Assembly: GCA_964036295.1 (NCBI GenBank)
Contig: OZ038465.1
Span: 3,844,167 to 3,908,166 of the forward strand
From: Plumapathes pennacea
Taxonomy: Eukaryota > Cnidaria > Anthozoa > Antipatharia > Myriopathidae
Direction: 5' to 3'
DNA length: 64,000 nucleotides
Part shown: piece after piece, positions 1-12,084 of the stretch
How the letters are laid out: each line of letters starts with the position of its first letter
Position numbering within the stretch: position 1 is the first letter of the stretch
Notes under the pieces: generated by a model
What the model was told of the DNA's origin: nothing
Databases searched by the model: none
The model's input: the letters and a program-made list of their open reading frames with translations, nothing else
Translations under genes and position numbers: made by a program

Positions 1-419
1 TTAGTCCATAATAACGTAGTTAGAATCAAGAGCAATACGACAGTTTCTTCAACGTTTGGTAGCAACTTACTTACTGACATATATATTTCTGGTGACAAGC
101 GCTGTTTGCGCTTCAAAAAATGTCGATATTAATGTCGTTAAAGTTATGAGTGCGACCGGAGCTTAACAGGGGATAAACCTTGTACCGGAGCATTTAAAAG
201 CCTGGTCTGGTCACGTCTGATTGGAGCCCCTACAGAATGGTACTGATCACTTTCTTGCAAGATGCCTGAAATACCATCACAAACCAGCGGTTTACGGCAC
301 GGTGTAACAGCGCAAATGGACGACTGAACAAACTCCCTTTATTTCTTTTGTTTTAATTGACAGCATACTTTATCTCGAAGTGTCAGTTTCGCGCGATGTA
401 GTATATAGAGGATACTACA

Positions 420-770
420 CAGCGGCGCGAAGATATGAATTTTATTTTCGAGTGGTAAAAACAATATTTTACGAACGAGCGCTTCGCGAGTGAGTAAAAT
501 ATTGTTTTTACCACTCGAAAATAAAACCCATATCTTCAAGCCGCGTTAAACACGAGTGTTTTACGAGAAATTGCACAAACAACCGTGCAAAAGCGAGAAA
601 TGATGCCAACGATATCCTCACTAATGAGGATATGGAAAATACGCCACTCGGGTCCCGGATGTAGTTTCGTATGGATTTTACGCACGGTATATTTTCCAGT
701 AAAACACTCGTGTCTATATAATAAAGCGGGCGAAGCCCAAGTGTTACAACCATTCAACGAGCTTAATTCT
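420..770. repeat. Palindromic dispersed repeat (MITE-like)
   Basis: A near-perfect inverted repeat with about 35-bp arms lies at roughly 438-526 around a short GC-richer loop. The right-hand part (580-770) resembles, in opposite orientation, the sequence at 57885-58080: both share the stretch around 'cgaaactacaccc' / 'gggacccgagt' and the 'gtgttttactgg' motif. A dispersed nonautonomous DNA transposon is the simplest reading. No coding capacity is convincing; the short ORFs here are chance products of the palindrome. Confidence 0.6.
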
Positions 771-2174
771 GTGTCAGTTCAGTGGACTAAACACCAGCTA
801 CCAGTAGTGCCCATGTTATGAGTCGTGCCAAGAATGCTAATTCAATGGGATATAGTGCATCAGTTATAAACTGGCAACTATCATTATCTCAAGGCAATAA
901 TGCAAACAATCCTCATAGAGAATGTGACGCTCTTTATCACTATGGAGATCAAAGAACTCTGGCTACAGCACTAAGCAAATAAATGCACCTCTATATACTT
1001 CACTGCGAAGTGCATTCTTTGTTTATGGCTCTCTCATAACAAGCTAATGAATAAATATTTTAAACCAATAGTGAGCTATAATTAACTGGCATCTAAGTAT
1101 ATAGTGCATCGGTATCTGAACAATTTCGGGAGTCACGTTTTGCGCGGTCCAGAGCTCTTGGCATAAGTAACTGTTATCATGATGTTTTTCTGAATGATCT
1201 TTTGACTCAAATGTTATAGTAAGTAGTCTGCAGATTTGAGACACTAAAACGAGAGTGATCTAGCACAATGTCAGCACTGACTCTCGACTCAGCCAATCGA
1301 TCTCAACCCTGACGAGCCGGATCTCTTACGGCTGTGCATGAATAGACCGAGTCCCAACCACCTAAACTAGGGCAGTTCAAAATCGGAACGGCTGGCCCAT
1401 CACTGCCGCTACTATGTTCAGCTTCTTCGCTCGTTATTGATCTTGCTCTCTTGATTACAGATTCGAAGGATCTCTGACCGGATCTCTAGGTGTTTTGATG
1501 TGTCATGGACCGGACTGAGCCAATAAATAATCTTGCACGGTCCAGCATAGGTTTATGAAACCGATAGGATATTTTGCACCAGGTTGTTGTTGCTGTGTTT
1601 TTTCACGATCGAGACGCCTATCATTCTTTCTGGCCGGCTGCCAAGAGTGTGCTAAATCAAAATATTTATGAATCTGGCCGGTGGGAGTGGCAGAGTATTA
1701 AACTCCGCCAATCGGCTTAACTGCACCGAGAGAATTGTTTCAACTGACCAATATGGTCAGATTGTTTCATTCATTATCTCTTTAACAGCAAAAATTAAGA
1801 AGTAACTTTTGGCAGAAAACATTTTAGGCGAGTACGAGTCCGGCCAGGAGCATCGCACCGCCTGGGCGGCTTATACTGATTAAGAAACTGTACTCGAATT
1901 TGGATCAAGCTGAACCACCAAAGCGTAACTCGATTGCCTCTATATTCACCTATTTGTGTGTTGTGTATGAACTCATCTGCCCGCTGACGGTGATAACATA
2001 GGAATCTTTGTCGGTCAGTCGTCTTCAACGATCGCCACGTGGCAGGGACCGGAGCGTTGGAAGGTCTCAGCTATGAAATAACAAGTCGTGTCTAACGAGG
2101 GCCAGTCTGACTTACCTCTAAGAAGCCGGTACCTTTCCTTCGATTGCAAAAAGCGGGCAGACCAAAACAGCTCT
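771..2174. other. Intergenic stretch, nothing recognised
   Basis: AT-rich sequence without a recognisable gene, RNA or clear terminal repeats. Only short ORFs under 80 codons with no family resemblance occur. Confidence 0.5.
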
Positions 2175-2783
2175 TCACGAACTGATTCCGTGCATCCCGT
2201 ACTGAGCGTGACTCAATATGCATTCCGAGCATTCCTGAATGCCCCAGAACTTTTGCTGACTCGGTCAGTACTTTATAACCACCAATCAAACGTCGTGATG
2301 GTGAGGAAATATATAAAAAAGGGATTTTCCCGCCTCATGACAGGCTTCATTGCTGCCTGATTAGAATAAATGAATAACAGAGTGTGTGAAATCGAAATAA
2401 ATGAATACCGTCACAAATTCTGCAAACACGTTGAATGAACGAAGCATCTTGGAGCAGATTGGGAAGTAAGAAAAGTCGCACAGCAAGTAACGGAGTGAAC
2501 TTTAATTGCCTCATTCGTTGTATACTTCTTTACATTAATAGTAATACTATCGAAAGAGAGCTTTAAATGGTTGTAACATTCACCACAAATTTGCGTTAAT
2601 ATTGCCCGTAGCAGCATATCTACGTTTACAAGCACTGAATGGATGTGTTAAGGATTGCTAGAAACTTAGCATACGCTCTTCACATTGGTAACTGTGTCTA
2701 GTTTACAAGCACTGAAAAATAAAGAAAAATTAAACTCGTGAAAACCACAGATAAGCCGAGCTCGCTGGGTCACTATAGTTAAG

Positions 2784-5700
2784 TCAACGGAAGCTCTTCA
2801 TGGTTTCCTCGATCCAGGGCAGGAAGGATTTAACGTCGGCGTACACGCCAGGAACTCCACTAGCGCACCCTATTCCCCAGCTCACCACGCCCCAGAGGAT
2901 GAACTGGCCGCTCTGTTTGTCTTTACATACCAGTGGACCACCGCTATCTCCCTGACAGGAGTCCTTTCCTTTTGAAGATCCGGCGCAATGCATTCGGTCA
3001 GTGATCTGTAGGTGGGCACGAAAATGGTGTCACTAAAACATACTCAATAAGCAAACCGCTCACGTGCATGTGCCACGATAAAGCGATAAAGCGGTTTTCT
3101 ACTGTACTATTCAGCTAAATATATCTTACCGTTGTTCCCAGTTGTTCTTCACAGTCTTTGTTTGTCGTGAGCGGCACTTTAACTTGGCGCAATTTGTTTG
3201 AGAACTTACCGTTCTCCTTGGTATGACCAAAACCTGTCACGATACATTTCGTACCTAGTGCCGAAAACAAACAAACCAACAAGTCATTTCAGAGAAAAAT
3301 GTGTTGCTTCACTCTCTGATATTTACTATAGTTGTTTAGTGATCAATCATAATGTTTATAATTTCAAAACATTTTAGCGAAGCCTATAACTAAGGAACTG
3401 GGAAACCTGAACCTTTCTACATTATACTAACACGATGAGCACGTGTGTGTGTCTGTGTCTGTGTCTGTGTGTGGGTGGGGGGGGGGGGGGGGGGGTGGGT
3501 TACATGGCCGCGTGGAGATACGAATTTTAACTTGGAGTGTTCTGAATGGAACGAACGAGTGAGAGACATTCAACGCGACAAGAATATAAAGTTCGTATCG
3601 CCAAGTGGCCCATGTAATGTTTTGTTTGCTATATCTAGACATCGATGAGATATACGGACATACCGTATCTCACAGCCTTTATAATACTGTCTTTAAAAAT
3701 CGCGCGCACGGTGAATATATCATTTTTATCTTTCACATGTGAAAGTATCGCGCGCGAAGAAGCAGAAGAAATCCTGGTATTTGTCATTGATGCTTATTAT
3801 ATTAAAAATGAACACGTTACCCGAACGGAAGTTCGTTGAATCCGTTGGAAGGCAAACTGGGCTCATGGTGGCGTTAAACTTCTTTAGTGGCGTTTTGAAC
3901 TGCAGCAGGGCAATGTCATAATCTAATGTCCTGTCGTCGTACTTTGGGTGCACACAAATATGTGCCAACTCTGAAATGAAACAAAAAATAAAACTAAACT
4001 GAACAAACACATCCATTAGCAGTAAGTGAAGTCGAGTGACGTTTTCGCCAAACTTTAGTACGAACGACACTATCTATAGTTAGTCCGCATTTACCAAAAA
4101 CAAGAGTTTAGAAAATTGTGTTTGACGATTACCAGTTCCGCACGGCTATTTTTTACGTTCGTGTGAAAGTCGGGGGCTTCATACAGCAAACGTTTAATGC
4201 TTTTTTTTTACGCAAAACCATGTGAACTGCAGATCCCAACCTTAGAGACTTTTTTGACACCATTCTTCATGTTCAGGCATAAACACAAACACAAATATCC
4301 ACATAAACAACAACACAGCAAATTTACTACAACAAGCTAGAGCGCAAACAAGAAACACCAGCTTACAACTGTGATGAACAACTTACAACTGTGATTAACA
4401 AACAGCAACAGTATAATCAGTCTTTTAACTGCAATTGGAACTTCTTATTTTAGCTGATAGCGCAGTGATACAGTATCCCCGGAGTATCTAATAATGAGCC
4501 AGTAGTCTTTTTACCTTTATCCACTTCATGTCCGTCGATGTTTAGCTGGTCAAATTCTCCAAGAACAACCTGTAGAGCATTAGTACCACGTGAAACGCAT
4601 CCTGTTTGGCCTCCAACGAGTTTATCGACGCAGTGCGCAGCCGTCAAGACCCATTGGTTGTTAATCAGCGACCCTCCACACTCAATATAGTAGTCACTGT
4701 TCCTCCTGAGGCCAGCCTGCCAAGGCCAGTCTTTGTTCGATGCGGCCACGGAGCCCCCGACAATTCGTTTCTCCTCCAGCTGCGGGAATACCAGATGTCG
4801 CTTGTGGCGCATTTCTTCCCAGCGAATGCCACACTTTGGCGCAGCTGATGCTGAACAGTAAAGAAGCAAGTTAATATTAATCACTATACAGTCAAACCCC
4901 TATTAAAGCGAACTCCTATTAGGCGGCCAGTTATCAAAGTCCTGAAAGTATTGTTAGTATAATACTGTAAATAGATTGTTTCCTATAAAGCGGTCACCTC
5001 TTGGCTGTCCCGATAAGGGTTCCTCCTCATTGCAGGGGACGGCCACTAAGTCCGAAATGGAAGGTGACGCGACTGATAAAACATGTTTATGATCGTAATA
5101 TGCAACAGTTCAGTTTGATATTTGGTTTCTGCAATTCAAGTCTCCCCATTTAGCACGGCAGTGCTAAATATACTGAGACTTAAATATAGTGATTTTTTTT
5201 TTTTTTTTTAACAGCTGTCACAAGACTCGTACTCGTATTAACTAAAGTGACACACGCTTCAGTTTGCATTCAGTTAAACATAACCAGCAGTTAATTTTAA
5301 TTTTATTTTTATAGAAACCGTCCTTACCCTCAGGAGTTTTGTTGGGTGTTGACTTCACGGGTGTAGCTTCTGTAAACAGTACATTGGCAATTTTCGTTAG
5401 CAACCGAATGTTATGCCCCAACAACAAATAATTTTATCTTTATCTCTTTCCATTTTTACGTTTCTTTATGACTAAGAACCGACAGTCAAGAACATAAAAC
5501 TACAAATACTAGCTTATGTCTACAAGTGGCAAGGGAAAACAGAGATGACGTTAGATATGACTACTTTTCACTTGCCTATAAATATATTCTAAGATTATAA
5601 TAATCTTTGTGGATAGATATGCTCGACTACACCCGTTTCTTTGTTTTCAAGGAGTCATGTTTCCTGAGTGACTAGCTCTGTTTTCTCTTTCGTTCTCCCC

Positions 5701-6063
5701 TATAAGTATATTGTACAGTTACGAGAACTTTTGATAACTTTTTGCTCAGACTAAATACGTGGGAAATTTGGGCTCCAAATCCAGCCATGCAAGTGTCACT
5801 AGTACCCAATCTCCTAAAGGAGCAGAAGTCCCGGTCGCGACTGACCCGATGAAAATATGCTAAGAACCCTTTTGTGTTTGGTCACGAAATTGCTGATTCA
5901 CAAACCTTACGGGTGCACTTTATTGAGAAGAGGTGCTTAGGTACACGTAGATGAGATAAATACCTTTCTTTTTACATTTCCTTTTACATTTCCTCGCGTT
6001 TGTGGAATCCACAGCGATTAGCACCAAAAGTAAGAATACCACAGCTTTCATCTTCGTTGTCAT
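2784..6063 (-). CDS. Secreted trypsin-like serine protease, copy A
   Basis: Six coding exons, 5' to 3' on the minus strand: 6063-5964, 5369-5328, 4850-4515, 3970-3821, 3254-3130 and 3005-2784, all with GT-AG borders, giving 324 residues. Residues 1-23 form a signal peptide ([14 protein letters not shown] core), followed by the basic stub [10 protein letters not shown], a Thr/Pro-rich linker (34-47), a pro-segment with Cys54 and furin-like RHKR (62-65), then the activation site EEKR|IVGG at 76/77. The S1 catalytic triad is seen as LTAAHC, DYDIALL and GDSGGP. Asp six residues before the catalytic Ser predicts cleavage after Arg/Lys. Cys54 probably stays bonded to the Cys of SPVCLP, as in two-chain chymotrypsin-type enzymes. 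It is a paralogue of copies B and C. The substrate is unknown. The ATG is preceded by 'cgctcacag', which could be the end of a 5'UTR intron. Confidence 0.9.
3435..3498. repeat. TG/G-rich simple repeat in intron 4 of copy A
   Basis: A run of 'tgtgtctg' units passes into a homopolymeric G tract. It is reduced to shorter G-rich tracts at the same place in copies B (about 15420) and C (about 22135). Confidence 0.9.
3500..3618. repeat. Foldback element in protease intron (copy A)
   Basis: Terminal inverted repeats: 'ttacatggccgcgtgg' at the left and 'ccaagtggcccatgtaa' at the right, with 'gatacgaatt' and 'ttcgtatc' also inverted. The same element sits in the corresponding intron of B (about 15440-15571) and C (about 22176-22306), so insertion preceded the duplications. 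Confidence 0.65.
4885..5060. repeat. MITE-like element in intron of copy A
   Basis: Begins 'acagtcaaacccctattaaagcg' and contains a degenerate inverted 'cggccac/ggccgtcccgat' motif. It is present at the same intronic position in B (about 16750-16925) and C (about 23460-23610). It resembles the ends of pogo/Tigger-type nonautonomous elements; family assignment is inference. Confidence 0.5.
5128..5208 (+). repeat. SINE 3' tail fragment
   Basis: Shares 'caagtctcccc', 'tagcacggcagtgctaaa' and 'gagacttaaat' with the 3' part of the full SINE at 12166-12456 and ends in a T-rich run. Only the tail is present here. Confidence 0.6.
5964..6063 (-). other. Signal-peptide exon of protease copy A
   Basis: 100-nt first coding exon encoding an [10 protein letters not shown] start, a hydrophobic core and a Lys/Arg/Cys stub. 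It ends in phase 1 before 'gtattt'. Copy B has the equivalent exon at 18247-18346; copy C has none. Confidence 0.85.
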
Positions 6064-6706
6064 CTGTGAGCGCGAAATGATCATAAAAAAATAAAAGATT
6101 TGTTAGTAATATTCACAAATATTCTATGATCAGTTGGGAAACAATAATTTTAGTATACTAACTATAAAGAGAACTTATTGGCGTCAAAAGTAGTGGCATT
6201 ATTCAACATGATAGTCATCCAATAGATTATACAATCATGATATTTTCAGTTAACAGTTTCTGCAGGAACAAAAGATAAACACAAAATAAAGTGCTACTGA
6301 GACGAAAATCACGAACTGACCATTTAACAGGTAGGCAGCAATCTGACAAACAAACCCGCGTTCTAGTTCAGATAGATAAATCAGTCACAGGCTGATTTGT
6401 TATGTATTTGCTATGTATTTTGTAATTTTGTAGTTAAATAAACTTGAATTTCATGACTTTGGTTCCAGAGCTGCCTTAGATGTGTCTTGGCCTGTAAACT
6501 TTATATTGTTTTCGAAAAATGTATAGCCTCACAATCCAGTTATCAGTCAGCAAGCTTCTTAGCATCACGAGATTTAACTGGATTAACTGAGGCTCACTTA
6601 TCTTTGAATTCTGTCAAACCCCGAACGGAAATCAAAGGACGCGCATGCACAGGATAGGAAAAATGTTCCTGGAGGCGTCAAATACTCATTGGAATAATCA
6701 CGAGTT

Positions 6707-7915
6707 TAAAGACACCGCACGCAATAATTTTTTTTACAATAACACGTCAGTTTCTCGCTCTGTGATTGGCTAATTTTCATTATCAATAAGAGGACAGACA
6801 CAAAATCGAGTGCTGACGACAATGATTTGGACGAAGAAGGTGAATCCAGCTTCAATTTTACCTCAATTCTTGCACAAGCGAGATTCGGCATTTGAAGTAG
6901 AGAACCAGAAGTGCTCAGAGGCGAATTTCCTCGAGCTTTGTCTTGAAATTGTCGAGAAAACCGCAGCAGAAAAGCGTATAGTTTTATTTCTTTCCACTGT
7001 GTTCTTTGACAAAAATTAACAAATTGACGTCAGTTTTTTATGTGTCTGTCCTCTTATTGATCATGAAACGCATTTGCAATTTACAATAACAAAACTCAAG
7101 CGACGACGCGGGGAAAACACGCAAGAAAACTGGATTTTGTTCGATTTGACCGAAATGTTGTCAACAACTTTTCCCGCTTTCTAATTGGTCGAGGTTGAAA
7201 TTCAAGACATTTCATTGGCCAAAAAGTGACAGTTTGACGTGAGCATTTCGCGCGTGCAAAATCAAATTTTGTCAAAGAAGTTGGAAAGAAATGAAACTAG
7301 ACGCTTTTCTGCTGCGGTTTTCTCGACAATTTCAAGACAAAGCTCAAGGAAATTCGCCTCTGAACACTTCTGGTTCTCTACTTCAAATGCCGAATGTCGC
7401 TTTTGCAAGAAGTGAGGTAAAATTGAAGCTGAATTCACCTTTTTACAATAACACGTCAGTTTCTCGCTTTGTGATTGGCTAATTTTCATTATCAATAAGA
7501 GGACAGACACATAAAATCGAGTGCTGACGACAGTGATTTGGACGAAGAAGGTGAATTCAGCTTCTCGGCGAAGCGCCTCGTGGATCCACAACTTTTTGAC
7601 AATGTTATGACGCGTTTCATGATCAATAAGAGGACAGACACATAAAAAACTGACGTCAATTTGTTAATCTTCGTCCAAATCACTGTCGTCAGCACTCGAT
7701 TTTATGTGTCTGTTCTCTTATTGATAATGAAAATTAGCCAATCACAAAGCGAGAAACTGACGTGTTATTGTAAAATTTTATTTTGCACGCGCGAAATGCT
7801 CACGTCAAACTGTCACTTTTTGGCCAATAAAATGTCTTGAATTTTAACCTCGACCAATTAGAAAGCAAGAAAAGTTGTTGACAACTTTTCGGTCAGATCG
7901 AACAAAATCCAGGGG
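6707..7915. repeat. Nested foldback / inverted-repeat cluster
   Basis: Segment 6710-7040 recurs inverted at 7262-7440 (shared 'tcgagaaaaccgcagcagaaaagcg'-type core). The 'acaataacacgtcag'...'aagaggacagacac' block occurs at about 6737, 7443 and inverted at 7685-7775. Segment 7083-7265 ('gttgtcaacaactttt', 'ggccaaaaagtgacag') recurs inverted at 7775-7915. This is a nested nonautonomous DNA-transposon structure. Short ORFs here are mirror images of one another and not genes. Confidence 0.8.
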
Positions 7916-7954
7916 CCGTATTCACCAAACTTGCGTACGAACAAACATGTTAAA

Positions 7955-8130
7955 TTGACAACTCCCGGTCTGCATAACACTTAACAGTAAAAATTTAGGC
8001 CCATAACATTTAATATCTAGTCTTGTAACACTTAACTGTAATATTTTACATAACACTTAACATAACTTAAGTTTTTGCCTTCATAACACTTAACAGTAAA
8101 AAATTCAGGCCCATAACACTTACCAGTAAA
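7955..8130. repeat. Degenerate minisatellite
   Basis: Four to five imperfect copies of 'cataacacttaacagtaaa' interspersed with 'ttcaggccc'. Confidence 0.75.
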
Positions 8131-8343
8131 CCCCATCTAGGTCCTCATCAAACGGTCAAAGTGCAAATACGCGCACTAAACGGCCACCTGTTTCAGTTTG
8201 ATTGTTTTCCTTATTCGCCAGTTGGTTCTCTGCTGGGCCCAACGGTTTTTTGTTCATTTTTTAAAATTTTATTTGACCACATTTAATTCGACGTATAAAT
8301 CAACTGTCGCATATTATTATTTGGGTCGACCCAAATTGGTATT

Positions 8344-8733
8344 AGGCCTGTTTACACGTTGCACATTCAGACGAATTTAATTCATATTAACTTCGTTATT
8401 AGACGACGTAAATGTCGCTTCAATCTTCATACGACGAATTTAATGTAGTAGACAAAATGAATTCCATGAGTGAATCCTTATTCATTCTGAATGCTATCGT
8501 TAAAATAATTTGTGTAATTTATGCATTTTATTTGATGCGTCGTTGCTGCGACGTCTAAATCGAACACGCATTTCAGACGCCGTGTGGCTATGACGGATAA
8601 TGCGTGTTGGACAAATTTAATCCTCAGACGAATAAAATTCGATTTAGACGTCGCCGTAACGTCGAATTTAATTGCTGGAATTAAATTCGTGTCAATTAAA
8701 TTCGACGAATGTGCGACGTATAAACCAGGCCTT
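8344..8733. repeat. MITE with terminal inverted repeats
   Basis: The left end 'aggcctgtttacacgt-gcacattc' is matched inverted by the right end 'gaatgtgc-acgtataaaccaggcct'. The interior is built from repeated 'gaatttaatt' and 'gacgtc' motifs. It has no coding capacity. Confidence 0.8.
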
Positions 8734-8735
8734 AG

Positions 8736-9070
8736 GCTACGTTTACACGTCTAATACCGGAAGCTTTCCGTAGCGTCGCAAAAACGTACCGGATAGGCCT
8801 TCCGTTTACATTGGATACGTTGTTTTCGGAGTGATTTTTGAAACGGAGCGCTGTTGCTCCGCGGCTCCGCTTCTGAAAGTGGTACAGGCCCGTACATCGG
8901 ATAGGAAAACGCTCCGATTTGCATTGATTGATTGTGACAAAGCTATTCCGGACTGACCTTGTTTTTACACTGTACCGAATAGGTTTTTCTGCCAAAGTCG
9001 CTCCGGACAGATCTTTTCGTGTTTACACTGTACCGGATAGGTTTTCACAACGGCTCAAAATCCTATCCTA
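8736..9070. repeat. Second MITE-like element abutting the first
   Basis: Starts 'ggctacgtttacac' and contains repeated 'gtttacactgtaccg-ataggtttt' blocks near its right side. The style resembles the preceding element but the sequence differs. The right boundary is uncertain. Confidence 0.5.
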
Positions 9071-9124
9071 GATTCGGCACATGAGAAGTTCGTGACGTGT
9101 TTTTCAACTAATCAAAATAAGAAT

Positions 9125-9960
9125 CACTAAGGCTCAAAGTTAGCGGACAGAATAAAAGAGAGAGTAAAAGATTAATTGGGCGTATTTTGATCTGATAACA
9201 AACACTTTCAGTGGTAGTCGCATCTTTAGTTTATCTTTTCTAAATGACAAACCGAAGTATGAAGAACAAGTATTGAATGAAGTCAGAGACATTATGGAGG
9301 CAAAAAAGGCGAGTCAGGGCTGGATCAAAATTTATCCGTGGAGGAAACCTAAATGCAACAATCAGTAACTAATTTTCCACGGCGTCACAACAGCAAAACG
9401 AAGTAAAGAGATCTACTCACTATTTCCACACGAATCTGATAGGCACGAATTACGGCACTTCTTGCTTCTCCGAGAGGTGAGAAAACTGACGTTTTTCCCA
9501 GCAATGATAATTTTATGTATAGTATCAATTATGAAAGACTTGTGTCACAATTCTTGCGACTTTGCCATGGCATATTCAAATTGCCCACGTTGCAGTAATT
9601 ATGCTTTTAGTAACATTTATCATGTACAGCACGCTATGCTTACAATCAGTTCACAGGCTTGAAAACCGGAAATGCAAGTCGGCTAAAATATCTAGCACAT
9701 AACCTAAAAGGCTATCATTTTGCAGTTTGAACTGAAAATTCATTTCAATCATCACGATTGTTCTGACTTTGCCATGGCATATACACATCCCACGCGTTTG
9801 TCAATGGGCACGCCTAGAATAATCTTTCAATTAGTAATATTTACCATGCACGGCACGCTATGCTTACAAGTTCTGAGCTGCGCGATGGGAAAATTGCATC
9901 GGTTTTGTTGACGATTGTTCACTTTGTATGTATATGATAGAGAGCCAAGACAAATGTAAG
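9125..9960. repeat. TATA-bearing multicopy repeat, copy 1
   Basis: Homologous to 18735-19430 (left part missing), 19969-20870 and 24893-25170 (left part only). The left end has 'gcggacagaataaaag', then an ATG-initiated decayed reading frame; the right half contains an internal duplication of 'tttgccatggcatattca...aacatttatcatgta' about 200 bp apart. The family is not recognised. Confidence 0.65.
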
Positions 9961-10134
9961 GCCCATTTCTCGAATGATAGGGGGCAACTCCTCAAAATTT
10001 TGGGTGGGAGTGAGCCTGTTTTGACCGGAGGGCGTTGTTCTGTGAGATTTGACGGCTTTGTAAAATGTTCTAATTTGACAGCGTTTAATGCTGTAAAATG
10101 CCTTTCTTCAGAAGTGGCCGACTAACTACTACCC

Positions 10135-10362
10135 TTAAAGCCAGAGGTTTCTCGCTCTCGGAAGCTCCGAACTGTGCGGCCGCGTAGGGCTGGGGGCGAA
10201 AACCAAGGGCGGCGGAGGGCTGGTGGCGAGGCGGAGCCGAGGTTGGGCGAGAAGTTCTTTTGCCGCCTCGCCCCTAGCCCTCCGCCGCCCTTGGTTTCGC
10301 TCCCAGCCCTATGCGGCCGCGCAGCTCGGAGCTTCCAAGAGCGAGAAACCTCTGGCTTCCAG
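10135..10362. repeat. GC-rich long hairpin (foldback element)
   Basis: Two arms of about 80 bp, 10140-10222 and 10276-10356, are near-perfect reverse complements: 'ccagaggtttctcgctct' at the left, 'agagcgagaaacctctgg' at the right, each with 'gcggccgc'. The loop of about 50 bp is GC-rich. It stands out from the AT-rich surroundings. Confidence 0.85.
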
Positions 10363-10908
10363 GGTAACTAACTGCGCGCATCAAACACGAAAATTACTAA
10401 ACTGACAGAGACAAACTTTAGTGCTGCGGTTTTGTTTGAAACTTGTCGTTATTGAACGCTAAACTGGCCGACCTGGCCGTAAAAGTAAAAGAACTGCAAC
10501 ATTGCTAGAACGCCGCTATTCGGGAAAACCGAGCAAATTATCCGGCAAAAAACGCGCACACGGCTCGTGGGCATATTAAAATATCAACAGACAAGCTCGC
10601 TCTTGACAACACTAAGAAATATAGTCAAGCCATGAAATGTTAGTCTAAACAATATTCAGTGAAAAGACGAACTTGTGCACGGACAATTGACCTATCGTTC
10701 GAATTTCTTCCTTCGCGTGCTGGACGAAACTTGGTGTTGCTGATTCTGCCATCACGGCAAAGCTGTACACATCGAAGCATCTACAGAAACAAAATATGTC
10801 TCACAGAGTTACAGTATTTCAGCCGAGTTCCCCTGCTGCTTTTAGGTGGCCAATTCAGTCATGAGAAATACGAACATTATTCTACTAGGGCTTGGGCGGT
10901 TTGAAGGG
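10363..10908. other. Unassigned intergenic sequence
   Basis: No recognisable gene. It lies just downstream of the broken gag region (minus-strand sense) but shows no protease or reverse-transcriptase motifs. Confidence 0.4.
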
Positions 10909-11965
10909 CTATTCTACTTCCCGTCCCAACGAGCAAGTCCTTGGGGCTGTAGACACACTGACATTTGGTGGAACTTCACCTTCGCCCACGGAAGACTGAG
11001 ACCTACCGTCACACAACGCTAACCTTACAATCTCGTGCACAATGGCCCTTCCTAAGACACTTAAAACATCTCCCATATTTACGTATTTTAAATTTCTTAC
11101 GTTCACTGAAGTCCTTGACTCTCTTGCAGTCTTCGTGTGAGTGGTTTCCTCTGCAGAAGGCGCAACTATCCGGGCCAGAGTGCTTCGCACTTGCTGTCCT
11201 GGGCGTTGTCGGCTTCCGGTTTTCGTATCTCGACTCACTGGTCGTGTTCCGCACTTGTGGGGTCCAGCGGTACTCTTCTCTCAGTTCGACTTCCTTTAGT
11301 AGTGCTTCTAGCATTTCGCCGGGGGTCCACTCTAAGTAGCTTTGTCCCCTTGTGATCGTCAGCCTCAGGGACTCTGGCAGCTTCTCTAGTATCGCCGGGA
11401 ACCACGATGCTGGAATAGGTTGACTCGTCCACTCCAAGGGCGACAAGTCCACGGTAGTGTGTGTCTATTGTGTCGTACAGGGTTCGTAGTCTCGGAGTGT
11501 CTCTTTCTCCGTACACTGGTGCCACTTTCATAATCTCGCTGTGTGGGCTCTTTGTATTATTGTTGGCTTCCCGAAACGCGTCTTGAGGGCGACCGCTGCT
11601 TCGTAATTGGCTGCTGTCAGGGCAAACCCCATTATGGACGATTTTGCCGGGCCTTCTATCAGACCTCTCAGGTACGAGAACCTGTCCACATCTGAGAGGT
11701 TCTCGTTTCCGTGGATAGCGCTCTTAAAGCAATCCCAAAACTCCTGCCACTCGTGGATTTTCCCGATGAATTTTCTCACATCCAGCTTTGGTAATTTGGC
11801 TCGTAAGTTCCTTGGCGCCGCCATTCCTGCTTGCTGTTGCGGCACGGGACTCGCGACTGTCGCTGGTGCTGTCAATGGTGCGGGCGTCAACAGTTTATCC
11901 ATCATCTCGATGCTCTCTTTCAACTCCGCTCGCTGCCTACAGCTCTCCTCGATCTCGTTCATCAA
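10909..11965 (-). pseudogene. BEL/Pao-type LTR retrotransposon gag region, decayed
   Basis: The first reading block (11965-11528) carries a DUF1759-like stretch: LPKLDVRKFIGKIHEWQEF, then SYLRGLIEGPA and ALKTRFGK, typical of BEL/Pao gag. Coding then jumps frame at least twice (near 11530-11450 and 11240-11010). The second block contains two CCHC-type zinc knuckles, CAFCRGNHSHEDC and CFKCLRKGHCARDC. A further minus-strand segment upstream (to about 12226) holds the expected N-terminal LAALTELDKDI. No protease, RT or integrase follows, so this is a frameshifted 5' fragment. Confidence 0.8.
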
Positions 11966-12084
11966 ACCTTCTTCTGTAACTTCCTCCTCCTCTTACAAGA
12001 GGGCCACAATGTCTTTATCAAGCTCGGTGAGGGCGGCCAGCCTTGAGCACCCTGGCTTGCGCCATTCTTCTTCCGGCTCAAAGG

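Larger units (their letters stand above)
2175..6465. repeat. Protease duplication unit A
   Basis: The gene, both flanks and its intronic repeats are repeated in unit B (about 14160-18740) and partly in unit C (about 21058-24115). Homology covers exons, introns and a 3' flank holding a 'tatata' motif followed by 'aataaatgaat'. Introns retain clear identity, so this is a segmental duplication and not retrocopying. Confidence 0.8.

Noticed and set aside
3427..4070. Read-through extensions of the protease exon ORFs
   Set aside because: They run past clear GT-AG borders into introns; the exon limits used instead keep phase in all three copies.
7262..7591. 109-codon ORF and its mirror at 6810-7019
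   Set aside because: They share the same peptide because they are inverted copies of a repeat; no domain is recognised.
10174..10405. Arg/Pro-rich ORFs
   Set aside because: Produced by the GC-rich hairpin arms.
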